Shown piece after piece: positions 46,501 through 61,500 of a stretch of DNA of 64,000 bases. The stretch is from Istiophorus platypterus (lineage: Eukaryota; Chordata; Actinopteri; Istiophoriformes; Istiophoridae): positions 14,881,480 to 14,945,479 of the forward strand of contig CM029124.1 in the NCBI GenBank assembly GCA_016859345.1. Direction: 5' to 3'. The notes beneath the pieces were generated by a model. The model searched no databases and had not been told where the DNA came from. It saw only the letters and a program-made list of their open reading frames with translations. Both the position numbers and the translations under genes were made by a program. Every line of letters begins with the position of its first letter. Position 1 is the first letter of the stretch.

Positions 46501-49500
46501 TATTTATTTGTTAAATTATCTAAAAGGGACAATACAGATGAGCATTATTGTGGAGAATCTATGGGACAGATGCAAAGTATGATAAAGCCATATTATCATT
46601 CAGTGTCAGCTCAGAGAAAACATAAAACGTAAATCACAATGCCTTCTCTCTCTGCTGACCATTGTATTGTTTCGACACACAATACAGTTTACATTCAGAT
46701 TGGACAAGGTTCCATGTGTAAATAGACAGGCCTCTAATTAATGAGGCTTGATTCCTCTAGTCTGACACTCATCTTTAAAAACAATTAACACTGGTCCTTT
46801 ATAACAAGGCAGAGGAAATAAATCAAATGTTAACACAAGGGTGGAGAGTCCTAGCTCATTATAATTAGGATCGCAAGAACCTAAAGGCCCTTAGCACTGT
46901 GCTTCATTATCAATTGACAACCTGTATGTCCCCTGACAGTGACTGATCTTCGTAGGGAGCTGCCTGTGGAAGCTTCTCCACGCGGCAGAATGGGGAGGAA
47001 AATGAGATTTGCTGCCTTTTGTCTCAGTGAATAGATGCTACTCTTTGCTGCTTTCTACCTGTGCAAATTCAATCAGTAGGCACCTTTTGTTGTGTGTTAT
47101 ACACTTGAAGTTGGAGATTACGCTTGAATATATTGTGCCATACTTATATTTGAGAAAATGGGGAATTTTGCTATAGGATATAATGATGATGAGATTGAAC
47201 CTCGATTACTTGGGTGATATTAAACAATATCATGTTTTTCATACTGGCTTCAGGGATGCTGAAGAACAAAATAAATAAAGTCAGACAAGGCTTTCTCACT
47301 ATACGAATGTTATTACTTGGTGTGCTGGCAGAGTTTAGTATTAGATGTAACTGCATCTGTCTACTTCTCCCTTCAGCAGCAGTGTTAGTCCCTGATGATA
47401 CAACTGAGGCCATTATGCATTCTACCTGAGGTTTTCTTCTACCAAATAATCAAGTGGAAGTGTGTGTCATACATCTGTTTTAATAAACAGGAGAGTTCTG
47501 CATGGAGAATTTCCATAATTAATCTAACAAATGTGAACTCAGCAGTGTACCTGAGCCCATTGTTATAAAGCAATTACAGCAGATGTGCATACCGTCCTTA
47601 AAGGTGGCCTGTGAAACTGCTCTCCTTCAAGAAATACACAGAATCTTGTGAATCTCACGCATTTTTACGTTTAAGAAATAGATGATATGGGAAGACCCCC
47701 TCCCTCCCATTTCAAAAGGGTGTCCTTTTGCTTTTTACACTGAAGATAGATTAGACTTTTTTTTTTTTCTTCAAAGCCTCCAAAAGCTCTGTGTTTAATC
47801 ACATTATGGCATTTCTCGCACAGCCTTGGTATGGTTGCAGGGTTCAGGTTTCAAAACCAAGCCATATGTTTCAATTTTTACCAGCAAATTTGTACAATTC
47901 ATTGTCTGCTGTCAGGGACAGAATCCTGTATCACTCTCAGATCCCCCTCTTAATCGGCCCTGACATTAAAAGATAAGATTTGATCCAGATGGGATTTGAT
48001 CTTTAACATTAAACTGAGGCCGTAGTCCCAGTCTATACAAAATGCCATCAATCACATCTTTATTCTGCCTCTGCTCTTCCTTTGCACTTTTCACAAGGAA
48101 GTCCTCTTACTGATTACAGTGAAATGTCTCACTGCTGCTCTTTCTAGGGGATTAGTAACATTCTTTCATTAGCACTTGTTTAAAAATTCACAAAACCATG
48201 CTTATTAATGCTCTTTAATGGTAACTTCATTTATCCAAGTATACCTCGGCACCACATCTGAAATGACATACTTAAAGAAGGTGATTTTCATATAAATGAT
48301 AAATTACAAGAGGCAGACTGAAATACTGACTCTCATGTTTCAGACTGAAACTAAAACTAATACCTGCAAATAATATGCAACAACTTTAAGCACTATACCA
48401 ACTCCAGCTGTGCTTTAAGCGGATACCATAAACTTTTCATAACTGCATCAAAAATACATATAATGAGAAACAGAGCCACATCAGATGACGTGCTGTTCTA
48501 TAAGAATTCAATAGTGGAAAGATATTCTCTCTATTACAATTGTAAAAGAATTAATAAAACAATTTTACACAAAAGACATTGGCTGATTGCTGAAATAGCT
48601 GATAACTTATCAGTGGAAAACAGGCCTCTTTTGACTGGATAACAGATCTGCATTTTAAGCACTTTCACATTATAGTACAGATGAGAAATTCATTCTGCAG
48701 CTTTATGCAGATGCTCAGTTTCTTAATGTAATGAATTTGGAAAAGAATAGTTGAAGCCAAGTCATCATTAGTTGTTTGTAATTTTTTTTCAATTATGTTT
48801 GTCTAAAAATGGAATTATCAAATTATCCTTAGTCATTTCATGGTGTGGTACATTTCCTTCGCTTAAAAGTAAACCAAGAAGCAAGGAACAGCCTTGCGCT
48901 TAGGTTGACCACCATGTGAGTCGATGTTGTACCTTCAATCTTTGAAGCTTTTTTTTTTTTAATGCTTTTTATGTTTTATTTACAAATGATCTTCATAAAA
49001 AAAACGTGAGGAGTTCTTCCCTTTAAATGATCAAACCTACTAAACTCGTCTAATGATCAACTGATCCTTTATGGATAGCTGAATCATTAAAAGGCTTATC
49101 AATTTTTCTGAAATGATGATAAAAGCCAACTTGCAATTAAATATATGAAACATGAGATATCTACCAGACACACAGCAGATGATTCGGAGGCATTTCTGTT
49201 GCGATATGTTAACATCTTTCTACAGAATCTAAAGCCTGACAATGAACAGTCTCGGGATTTGAGGTATCTCATACATATAAAGAATCTTTTAAAAACAAAG
49301 TAATGCTATATTCAACTCATAAAAATATTTGTAGCTCACTCAATTTACACATGCTGAAGTCCCTCCATGGCGAAGCACCAATATCCACTTCACTTCTGCA
49401 TCGTTGCTATCCTTTACGAGGCACAATAATGGTCCCTGTCACTGTATTAGTTTTACGACACTGACAGCATGACAGAGTCCATTAATCACTAAAGTCTCCC

Positions 49501-52500
49501 GAGGAACCCCTGTTACATGACCCGCTCCACGGCAGAAACACAGCAAATATTTATGGGAACTTCACCCCAAACTGAGGAGCAAACAATAGTCTGTCATTCA
49601 ACAACTAAACAATGACTGCAAACTAAAGCATGCATTGACAAGTACATGTGTATGTGCTGGTCATGAATAAGCCATCCTATGCAAATTGGTTTCTGGCAGG
49701 AGATGATATTAAGGCACGAGAGACAATGCAACTCCAAAATGCTGCGATGCAGGAAACAAACTGGGGCTGCATCAAGAATGTAGTTAATGTGATGGATCTC
49801 TGTCATACTACCTGATCCTTCTACAATTTCAATTGATGGACATAATCCATGAAAAGTATATTGGTAAAACCTCGCAGTAAAATATTAATCAAGTATCTTC
49901 CAGCTTTTTATAAAAAGGACAGAACTATTTCCCAAAAATATATTTACTATATTTTATATTTATAGTTGGAGTAATATAAAAGGGGAATTCAAATGGAATT
50001 CAAAGCGAAAATATTCCAACAACTGATGGCTTAATATTTACAAGTAAATAACTATTAAAGCCCCTTTCAGTTATGCAGCCCTTTACGTTAATCTGATGGC
50101 AATTTAATATGCAGGTCTTGTTTCTGAAAAGGCATTCTGGTCCCTTTTACATAGACACAATAGCAGTCTTATAAAGAGAGACCTAGTAACATTTCTGTAA
50201 CACTTTCAAATAGCTTTAGCGAGCCTTATTAAAACAGGAGTAAACTGTGTGCTTACATGGGACTATTTTCAGATGGGAATTAACACTAATTTGGTGCTCC
50301 AATAAGTTTTCAAAGAGGCCTATGCTCCTTGTAGCGAAGAAACATGTCATTGGTTTTTAAGAGGTTTCGAACCCAATTGATGGAATAAGCAAAGGACCAA
50401 GCTATATCAGGCTTTAGATACACAGATGATACTCGTTAGTAGGATAAACTGATCTTGTTTTTGTTTTTTTAATGGGATTGAAGAATTCCAAGGGAGAGCC
50501 TGAGATTTTGCTTTTTGCAGGGATTCTTATATGGTTTCAGTGAGTGATGGGCAGCACTCTGTGGACATGAATGGTAAGAGCTAACTTGAGTCATCAAACA
50601 AGGAGCCACAGTCTGTGAGGAACAAAGGAAACCGAGTGCTGGAGTAAAGGATACGGCAAGGTGAGATTTGTAGGAGAAGGATAAAGAGAAAACGTTACGT
50701 TCATAAATTATGAAGCAAACAATAATACATGATAACTACAGCTTCCTTGCACTTTCCATTGAAGTTTTAAATCAATACCCCCGTTGATTAGGTACAATTA
50801 AGGAAATTGTCATAGTATCTCGAGACAGACTGACCAATTGACAGAGTCCATCAGTCAGCGGTCTCCAGAGAAATCAATGCAATACCCATACAGACTGCAG
50901 TGCATACAGTATCTATCCAAAGACAAATACAGGATGCAACAACAAAGATGCGTCTACTGCTGCTGAGCTATTCTGTGTTACAGGAGACTGTACAGTGCAG
51001 GATTCATGTAGTGGAATAAAAACAAGCAGTCAGGCACTGATTGAAAAAAAACAAAAACAAAAAACAGACCTGGACCTTGACATAGAGAGGTCTTGCTACA
51101 TTTTGGAAACATACTCTAAGAAAACCATGTAATGTAGTAGAAAAAATAGCAAAGTGAGATATGAGGAAAGAAAATGTTCAGGACAAACTCATCTTTCCAT
51201 AATCCCCCAGTCTCTGCGCTCCCACCCTCCTTTCCAACCTCCAATTACAAAGAGAAGAAATGCCTCGCTTTCTCACTCCTCAGAAATACACAGGCTCTAC
51301 ATCAGAACTCAATTTGGTTTGGTAATGAGACTGCGCTTGTGCATTTCCCCATGCAGACAGCCCAATCTTCAATTGCCAGCACACATGGGGGCTTTGCTTA
51401 GCAGGAAGGCTCTGAGGAAATAGACTGGTAAAAGTGTTGCCTTTTTTCATTTGGATGAAACTTAGAGCTCACCTTGTTCAGTCTTTTCAAAATGACCTTG
51501 GGAAATTTCCAAGATCTGAGGACAAGCATACTTTTAACTAGGGCCTTGATTTAAAAAATTTTTTTTTTAATATATTGATCCAAGCGTTGTCATGAGAGAA
51601 CTAACCAAATGTTTCATAGAGCACTGGTCAAGGCCCAACCTACAGCCCAACAGGATTTGTCCTGGGGAGCTTTTTACCAAAAAAATCCATAAAGTGGTTA
51701 CCGTCTCTGTCAGTCTCTTTACCAGCCCTCTCTGTGTGCCTGTCATTCAGCGTGCACATGAAAACATGCTGTGGCCAATCACGACCCTCACTGACCGTCA
51801 GAATAAGTGATGGAAAGATCTGTCACTGTGAGCAGAGCTCAGACTCGATACATCATTCTAAGATGACTGAACCTGAGACAGCCGACAGAAATAAATTCAG
51901 GCTGTACAGTGAAAGATATTTGGCTAGCAGCTTTTCGTGGACAGGCAAATGCCCCACACCAGAAAGCTTCCTTTGTTGAACAAAACTTGGAAATGTTGAC
52001 AAGCATGCTCCAGAGACACCTCGAGACAAATCCCTTTTAAAAGTCAGAAAAAGAAGGAAATTAATTTAACCATTTAGAATAATTATCGGTTATTCATTGT
52101 TTTGTAACTTTTTTATGTGCAAATCTGCATAGCAACATAAACTGGATGGAGAGAAAATAATCCCTCATTGCAAATGCATTTCATTCACTGATAACCCAAT
52201 TTAGCGACGATAGATGAAGGCAATGTAACGTTCACTGTGATGGTGAGTTCAATTCAACAAGTGAGTTGATTTTAATATTGTCCTGATATAAATGGAAACC
52301 ATAGGGCTGCACAGAGGATCAAAATTCATCATAAAATGTTCAGTATTCTTTGAATTCAAGTCAATGAAATAAAATCCTGCTTGCCCTCATTTTTCAAACA
52401 CATGTCCCTGAATGCCTTACCTCTCCATGTAAAGTACTATTCATCCAGATCACATGAAAGGGGATTAAACCAAGTCTCATTTACACACAGTTCAAGTGAA

Positions 52501-55500
52501 ATTATTATCAGCGATACTTCTCGGTATGTGCAAAGAGGATTGGACTTACATAGTCGTCGTATGATTCATGTGTGACTGGTAACAGAGGGACCCTGTATCC
52601 AGCGCTCCCCGCTGCCCCCCTAGCTCTCGAAGCTTGTACCTCCCTCGTTAAAGCATTTGTGGGAAGTTTGCTGTGTGTTGCTGCTGTTGTCCCCCGAGGT
52701 GCTGCTGCACTCCTTCCTGTGCCTCTGTGGCCCCTGGTGAAGCAAGCAAGGGGGGGGGGATATAGCACCAATTTGCCTGTAAGTATCTTACTTCAAAACA
52801 TGTGTAAATAAGCTGCTGTTATTTCAGCGAAAAAGTTGAGTTGAAACAGTAAGAAATCTGTTAAATCCCTCTGAGGGCTGCAGCGTGTAGGCTGCCTCAG
52901 CTGGAGGTTGGTGGTAGCCTCTGCTGGCACAGAGGCTGATCTCGTAATGATCAGAGAGGATGAAGTGTATCTTTCTCCAATCTGCAAAACATGCCTGTAC
53001 ACTGCAATGTGGTTATTTCAATGACATGATGGAGCTGTGCCATGCCCGTGTTTGTACAAAATCACATCTCTGTCCACCTGAATCTACTGAATACACTGTT
53101 TGTAGTCAGACAGGTGCAGTGTTCAAAAGGAGTAAAGACTTATTTACAATTGTCCCACTGGGAGACATTAAAGACCAAAGGACTTTGGCAAGCATGAAGA
53201 AATTTAAGGTGGATTGTCTCTTTTATGGTTGTGCAACTGTCCAGCAGCAGGACTGCATGAACACCACAGGGATTGCAGGGTGGATTTAGCACTGCAAAGC
53301 CGCCTATTGTCTGCTAACTTGCATTTTAACAGCAGCATGATGTAGGTGGGCTAGGATACGCTTTCTTCCTCTGGCAAATCTTTTACTTGGTAGTTGTTCA
53401 TTGTGATCCAAAAATACAGACACTCAAAGGGGAATTACTGGTGCATATTTTTCATGGAGATTTGCAATAATCGCTTATCGGTGTGCCATAAGGAGAAAAT
53501 CTGGGTAGGGAAGTGGTGGTGGTGGTGACTTTAAATCGGGAGCGTCCCATGCTACTGCTGGATTTAGAGCATCTACATGTGCTGCCTGAATTAGGCCAGG
53601 CTGCCATGGCAAACTGTACCTGCTCACTCCTGAGAGACCACCACAGCTCAGGTAGATTACGGACAATTTACTCCAAAAACGAACTATGCGGGCGACTGGA
53701 AGAGGCATGCATTTTTCACGACTGACTTCATGCATGGCTACGCCGATCAAATGTTGTCTAATATGAACTTTTGCTGTGGCTGGTCCTGCCACAGATGAGA
53801 CACATTGAGACAATGCTGTTTGGAGAAACAACCAATTGACAGTAACCCGCGGGGTTTCACTATCTTAAAAACTTCAAAAACAAGCAAGTAAAAAAAAAAA
53901 AAAAAAGTAAAAAAACAAAAAACCAACAAAAAAAACCCCCATGAATTTTAAGTGTGCATATTGAGATTTGTGGATTAAGTATTTGTATGTACTATAATTG
54001 CTAGTACTATAATTGAATTATTCCAATTACTATTAGGAGTATCTGTCGTCCCTGTCGTCCGTATCTCTTTCCTGTACTTGTAAAGAAGGCAGGGTTACCT
54101 TTGCTTTGGCTTGAGACTATGAAACTGGATCAATTTTGATCATTGGTTTTGTTTTTGTTTTGTTATTATTTCATCTATCTCTTGCAAGTTCCCCAACATT
54201 ATGAAAGCGCAATACTCAATCGGTGGATTACACCTGTAATTTCTTCCGGATATAGGAGCAGTGAGTACATGTTGATTTTATATCATGTGCAACAGAAATG
54301 ATTAATTCCTGACAACATAACCAACAAGGTTTTGAGCTCAAATTTCAGCTTTTTCTGCAAAAATGCTTTGAAATGCTTTGGTTCTGTCTCGCATCTTTTA
54401 TGAAAACAGTCATCTTCAGAATTTCTAAACTTCAAGAAGCATTAATTATTGTTTTCACAAAAACAGTAAGCTTTCAGTGCAGCTTTTGACACAGCCATGT
54501 GGCTGGCACTTCACCTTGTGGATATTGTGGTTGCCGGCCGTACGCTCCTCCCTTGTGCACTCCTCCCTCTGCTCGACTCATCACAGCCGTTCAACAAGGA
54601 GAGCTCTCTAAGTTGCTCCTGTCTGATCTCGTCATTGTAGTCCTGTGGGAATAAAAAAAAACAGCATGTCTCATTAAGACAAAAAATGAAAACAACAAAA
54701 AAAGGATATTCGTCTTCTGACTACAACAGATGCTCACAACAGCAGCAAATGTCATCAAATCAAAATTATCTTGAGACGCACGGGAAATATATGCCATTCT
54801 TGAGCACTGAATACTTAATGAAGACTGTTTTCTTTGGTTATGTTTGGACAGAAAATGCAGATGAGGGATTAGTGATGTAGGAAGAGACAATTCACTGTTT
54901 GCAGTAATTTTCCATGATAAAAAAGGGGAAAGTGGAAAGACATTTTTTTTCTGCTTCTATTCTGCAGAACCAGTGTGAATTTTTCACAACAAATTGCCTT
55001 CTGGAAGACAAAATAATTTGTGGCCAACAGAATCAGGATAAGATTTCCTCGCAGTTTTACAAACCTTTATGTTGGGAGGAAAGAGGATACAAAGAAATAA
55101 CATCAATGAAAAAAAAGTTTCCTTCCCCGTTAAAGCATAAAAATATACTTACAAAGCCTGTAATTGACAGTTTCAAAAACTCTGTGTTGAATATTGTTGT
55201 CTTGTGATTCCGGACAATTATTCTCAACCTGTTATCAAACATGATATGGATCATTACACAGTTGCAGAGTGGACAAAGAAGTATCTATTATCTTGTCAGT
55301 GCTGAAAGAGAAACAGGCTTATTTCTCAGAAACTACGAAGCCAAACCCACAAAATTTTCAACACTGGACAAAATGTTTTTGTAATGACAACAAAGCAATG
55401 GAGGCAGCAACAGATCTCTTTGGTTGTCAGTGTTATTGACTGGGTGTCATCTGAGAGCAAGGGAGTCCAAAAAACTTACCTCATCCAGATCAAATTTTTC

Positions 55501-58500
55501 CAACAAATCCATAAAATATGAGACAGTATTAGAGTTGAACACACATTCCTTACTCTAGTCCACTACTATGGAGTCCATGACATATTTGCGTGCACATTAA
55601 TCCAAGCAATAAATTAATTGCATGTTGATTCATGAGATATGATTCTGTCAGATTGCACTGATAAATGATGGACTAGATAACATTGATGGGTGTTCTGTGC
55701 GAGTTAAATAACAGCTCACATATACAGTGTAATATGATATTCTACTGAACTAGTCTCACTTTTTCTTTTTCTTTTTTACACCCTCCTTCACACTCTCCTC
55801 TGTGTATTCCCATTATGTTTTATCTATAAGCCCACCTACACCACACTTAGTCATGAGGATATCATAGCCGAGTATTTGCCCACTCTATGATTTGCATAGT
55901 TTTGACACTGAATGTAATCAAATCTTTAACAAACACTTTATTAGATTTAAATAACTTTGAATCCGTGAAACTAATTTATTGTCTAAAATTGTGAAAAGTA
56001 ACTCCCCTTTTAGATTAATTATCAGATGTCAACTTTAGCGGCAGACTCTACAATCGTGCTTTTCACGTTATTATTCATAATTTTCATCAGGACCTTTTAT
56101 TCAGCTCGATAATGTTGGCAGGTCTTTTCAGCATGAGCTGCTCGTTTTCAGCTATTACCATAATATCTCAAAAAGTCCCTCTCCCCTCATAAATGTTTCT
56201 TACTGATTCTACACTTGGATGTTTGAGCTTCACTTTGCAGAATGATGTATATGCAGACACTAAAAGACTGTTTCTCAAATTCCTCGGCCAAAGGAGGCAA
56301 GTTTCTCTGCGGTTACCTTAAATGTGAGTGCACGTGCATATGACCATGATTTTGTGACGTCACAAATTGCTTGGACGCCAACTGTGGTTCGATATACATC
56401 TTACACAATAGTGATTTGGGAACTTGAAGCCTCCAGTGAAAATTCACTGAAAACTGACCTTTCAGCGAGGCGATACATTGGAGACACATTCAAGCCAGTG
56501 GTTCCCCACTATTCCACTGAACAACAGGTATGTGCCAATAAAGGCCCTGAGGAAGAAGATCGCAAGCCAGTAATCGTGTATGTAAACACTGCAGGTTTCA
56601 AACGTTTGATAAAATTAATTTCTGCAAATGTTTCATGAGGAAGGAAATGCATTCAACTTGCCAGTTAAACCTCAAGGATGCACACGGTGTGTCTTAGTGA
56701 GTAACAGTTAATGTAAACAGGAAAACTCCACAGGGCACCTTTAAAACATGCATATTCATAGATTCAGGATTTTTTTTCTAAAAAGTGAACTTTTTTTGTG
56801 AAAATCAGACACAAATTATTTCAAGCAGATGCATTTCATGTATTTTCATATGGCTTAAAATCTTCTGGAGGGGGGATCTTGACTAATCCTAGACTAAATG
56901 ATAGCAAAACGACACCTTTTTGTGTACGGCATTTTTTTCAATTCAATTTATTAATATAGCATCATATCATAACAGAGGTTACTTCATAGACTATTTTATC
57001 TCCTATATAGAGCAGAATCTTTGATCAATGACACTAACTTATTCAGGTACTGATGCAACACTAAAAGCAACAATTCATAAAAAATCTCTCTACGTTACAC
57101 TTTGTCACACATAAGCAGTGAATATTGTATTGCTTCATCAAATATTTTAGGGGGCATTCAGCCTTAATTCAAAGGTGGACTGTGGATATTTTAAATGACA
57201 TGCAATAAAGGTCCCTGGCCAGAACAGAACCAGTGACACTGTGACCAGAGTAGACCGTAGGACTGAATATTTGTTCGCGTTACAGCATCATTTTCCTCAC
57301 AGAGTAATACTCTACCCTGAATTCTACATGAAGGAAGTGAAAAAGAGGTAGGAGAACATACAGACAACCTCATCTTGTCACAGCTCTTCCCTAAAAGTAA
57401 CAGAACACTGTCAGGCAGGGACCATATGATGAACAGATTTTGAAACTGAAATTTTTCACACCCACACAGAAGAAGAGGAAAAACAAGTCCGTATGCTAGA
57501 TTTCCCAAACATTCGACATACGGCACACATGTGCTCCTCTTGCTAGTGAATTAATAAGGCTGACAGTGTTCTGTTAGTTTAAAGGAGACTGGCAGAGCTT
57601 TTAATTGGAAAGCTGGCAGCTTATCCAATGCACAACAAATCTACCAGAGCTTGTAAAAGTTGACTGTTGACAGAGGCGTTTAACGTGAGTATACAGAGAT
57701 AAACCCCATGCCGAGGTCAGACTGTTTGCTCACTGAGATGAATTTTGACCATGCATAACCTTGTGCACATATGCTGTCCTTCAAATGGCTAACGTTTGAC
57801 TTTGAAGGGATCAACACATGAAGCGTGGCGACACCAGTCACTCCCCTGTCTACCTGCTACCCGCCGCTGTTACTGGCTGTGCTGACTGATTTCTTCCCTT
57901 GTGCATTCTGTCTGTCTGTCCATCTCAGCCATATGAGTCTGTTTGCTGAGGGACCATTTATTTATATATCCTTGGGCATGTTTCTGGGTGTAAAATACAC
58001 ACTGAAATGAATTAAGCAATTTTTTTGATAATCAATCTGAGAGGATTTAATCTTTAATTAAAGTAGAGCCAAGCCAGACCTCCCCTGAAACCTTGAGGCA
58101 TTAGGTGATTTGATTTTACCTTTTGAATACATTTCTCCGACAGAAACAAAATATTAAACCAAACAAACAAATCAATGCCGGCTTTTAAAAATATCAGCTG
58201 GCCTTTGTTGGATTACTAACATGGTCTAAAATTGTTGTGTTCCCAAACATGGTGCATTTTAGGTGAACTCAAGGTAGCTAGAGGGACTATTTGATCCACA
58301 CTGTTTTTATTATTATAATGAGATCATTATCACATATTATGTCAGACAGATGTATTTCAGTAGATGCACTTGTTTCTTTGGAGGACAGAGGTAAAGATTC
58401 AGTGGTAATATACTGTATATTCAGACACTGAGCAGATTTATGGCGAAAGGGGAAAGCGAATGAACTGATTTAAATTTCCAAGACTGAACAAAATGTGTGT

Positions 58501-61500
58501 TAAAATGTATCTTGTATTAGATCAGCTGATGCTGGGGACTCATACCATCCACATCCATTTAGATACCTTCACAACCCTCTCATATCTGGAGCGGCACCTT
58601 TCTGATGCTGACATACAGTTCAGGTTGTGTCATGTCCGCTGCGCTGGACAGGCATATTTGACTGCGTTCCTCTATGTCAACATTAGGTCAACATTAACAT
58701 GCAATTTGCAGGTACATATGATTTCACAAACATTATATTTATTCAAACAATTTCAAAGCAATTGGTGAGGAGGCTTCAAGCAGTCAGATTTTATTTTACC
58801 TGTTGCGTGTTTAGACTCGCCACTTCACACCTCACACAAGAATTGTTAGAGTGTACACTAAACGTGTTTCATGGATGCACACAGCAAAGAAAATATGCCG
58901 GGAAGATGCCAGCTTCTTTATGATTTTTCAGCTTAGGAAGGTCTGAAAAATTCTTCATAGTACATACTGTCTTGCATAACAAACTACTGAAAGAGGTTCT
59001 GATCCGCCCAGGCTACATCAGGCCGGTTGACCCAGAGGCACAGAGGCAGCAAACCAGCGGCAGCAGCTGTTAATCTGCATCTTGATATGATGTTTCTAAG
59101 GCTTTGTACTGTATGTCCGTATGTTTTTCAACATGACCTGCTCATTTAATTTCTTAACAAAAGAACTCAGCTAGGTGCAGATCTGGACTTGCACCTGGAT
59201 TCATCATTATGTGATACAGCAATACTGCAGGTTTACATTTATTAATCTTCATCTGTCCTGATTTGGACTTGTGCTTTTCAGTTTATTGTGCTACCTCATG
59301 ACCATGAAAGGTTTGATATTAAATACAGAGAAGAATCTGAGCTACTATCACTACTGTTAATGCATAAGTGAAGCATAGTTTGATACTTTCTCCACATCTG
59401 GAATTTGAATATATTTTCAATACTGTATGCTTTTAGAGAACCAGATCTGCTACTTTCAAAGTTAACTTAACACAAATTGCACCTACCTCGTTTCCATGGC
59501 AAAATTGGCCCTGCAATGTTAAGCACACCAGCACAGTCTGGATCTATGCTGAAGATAATAATACAGATAATGACATGCATTAAGTATTCCCCTCTGCAAA
59601 CCAGGACCAGCCTTTAGTATAGCTGCCCAGGCTTCTTCCCTAGTAACATATGGATCAAATAAATCATATTATAAGTAAAAAAAAACAAGCAGACATGTGT
59701 CAGTTTTGATAGCAGTCATAATTTGTTTGACTTTATGCAAAAAACAAATTACTGCCATGTATCTTGTTCAAGCATCTGTTTCATCTTCTATCTGCCAAAA
59801 TGTTCCCCATTGCAGTTTGGCCCGAGATGACCACAAGCTCATCCAGCAGAGAGCAGAATTGCCTGTCCCTCTCCAGTACTTCTCACTCTCAGCCTCTATA
59901 CAATTTACAGTAGTCCACTGATTAGGTTCCTGTTTTGCATTTTTATTTTTTTCCTCTCATGTATACTATATCTCTGAGCTGACAGGACTGATAGCATTTC
60001 TGTATTTAGATTTTGCTTCATGGTGGATATGAGGGATCCCGTTAAGATCCGCTTTCTTTTCTCTGTCCTTTCCATGACTGATAAGGCTTTCAGTCAGAGA
60101 AGCTGCAGTTGTTGGTGGCCTGTATGTTCTGTTTCTGGTCAGGCCAAAATATTAGCACAATACACACTAAATATGCATCTTAAATTATAATTTGGAAATG
60201 GTTGCACAGCTTGTTCATTTGATTATTATTTGAAATTTATGAAAGAAGAGATGTCTGCACAACACATAGGGAGTATTTCCAATTCAAATGAAAAGAATGT
60301 GAATTTATTTTTCCTGTTCTGTACACATGGGATCAGTGGGAGCTCAGCAGGAAGTGGGTTTGGTTAAGTTATAGGGGTGAGATGTTTATTTTCAGACATC
60401 ATGAGATGTGATACCACATTAAAATGCATTTTACTTTGGAAGAAGACTGAACCCGCTCCAGTTCCCATGCTTTGGTTTCACATATTCAGTAGTACTTCCC
60501 AAGACTCGCGAACAGACTTTGATGTATAAAATCAGTGGAGATCCCCTTGAACTCCCACTGCATAAACACAATTTACATCACTAGGCCTGATGTAAATATA
60601 CAATTTATATGTTGGCAACTTTATCAAGTTCTTGAATCCATGATGATAATTTACAGCCAAATCAACCCCAACTAGCATTTCACACTGACTGTTGTTTACA
60701 TGAAATCATGCTCTGACAACACGGTGTGATGCACAGTGCAGCAGTAAAAAAAAAAAAAAAAAAAAGTAGACATCAGGATTCACTCTTCTCCAGAGGCAGG
60801 AAGCATCTGTCACTATGGATACTGACAGATGCCTGTTGTCTTACACTATTTGCAGTTTATTTGCAATCCATGAGAACCTTGAAGCAGCAGGCATACCCTA
60901 AAATAGCTATGGTCTTTATTTGTATGTGTTTATAGACACGTGTACAGAATAAGCTCCAATTAGGGACAAAGGGATGTTTTCCTTTTTTCTGTTTAGTCCA
61001 TACTTCAACATGAAACGACAGTGTCAGAAGGTAAATGCTGATTAAGAAGCAAGACATAACTTAGATTAATATTCAGCACCCATGCTTTCAGTTTAGATCA
61101 GCATTTATCATGATAAATAAGCATTATATTGTTTTACTGTCCAGTTCCAGCTGCAACTAACTGTTTTTTTTCTGCCCCCAAACATAACAAACAGAGCATT
61201 CTTATCAATAGGGATGATTTTCAATCCTTTTGTCACTTTGTAGAATATTATTGAATTGTTTCCTTTGTAGTAACCCTGCATCATTAGTTCTCCTCTCAGC
61301 ATTTCACAAAAGACACTAACTTTTACTTGGCCTGAGCTCTCTCTGCTTATCAAATATATGAACCTATTGAAGAAGAAATGTATTACAACCAATCCTGTGT
61401 GTACACTAATTATAAAATGTGGGTGCAGTTCTGTAAGAATAATCTTGAATACAATACCTAATCATTCCTCAAGGTACTGTAATGAAATGAGAGCTGAGAC

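Larger units (their letters stand above)
42474..52549 (-). other. KHDRBS2: KHDRBS2 10-kb intron
   Basis: AT-rich with few simple repeats. Blocks near 44.0-44.7, 46.7-47.0, 49.3-49.6 and 50.8-50.9 kb look like constrained non-coding DNA. The longest open frame of the whole window (44281-44673, -) lies here and is unrecognised. No transposon is clearly identified. Confidence 0.5.

Noticed and set aside
53475..53831. 118-codon - strand open frame inside KHDRBS2
   Set aside because: It is not in phase with a usable acceptor/donor pair between exons 54515-54642 and 52550-52733, which already join perfectly. No domain recognised.
57191..57526. 111-codon - strand open frame
   Set aside because: Its 3' part overlaps a tRNA-SINE-like fragment, and the rest has no recognised domain or splice context.
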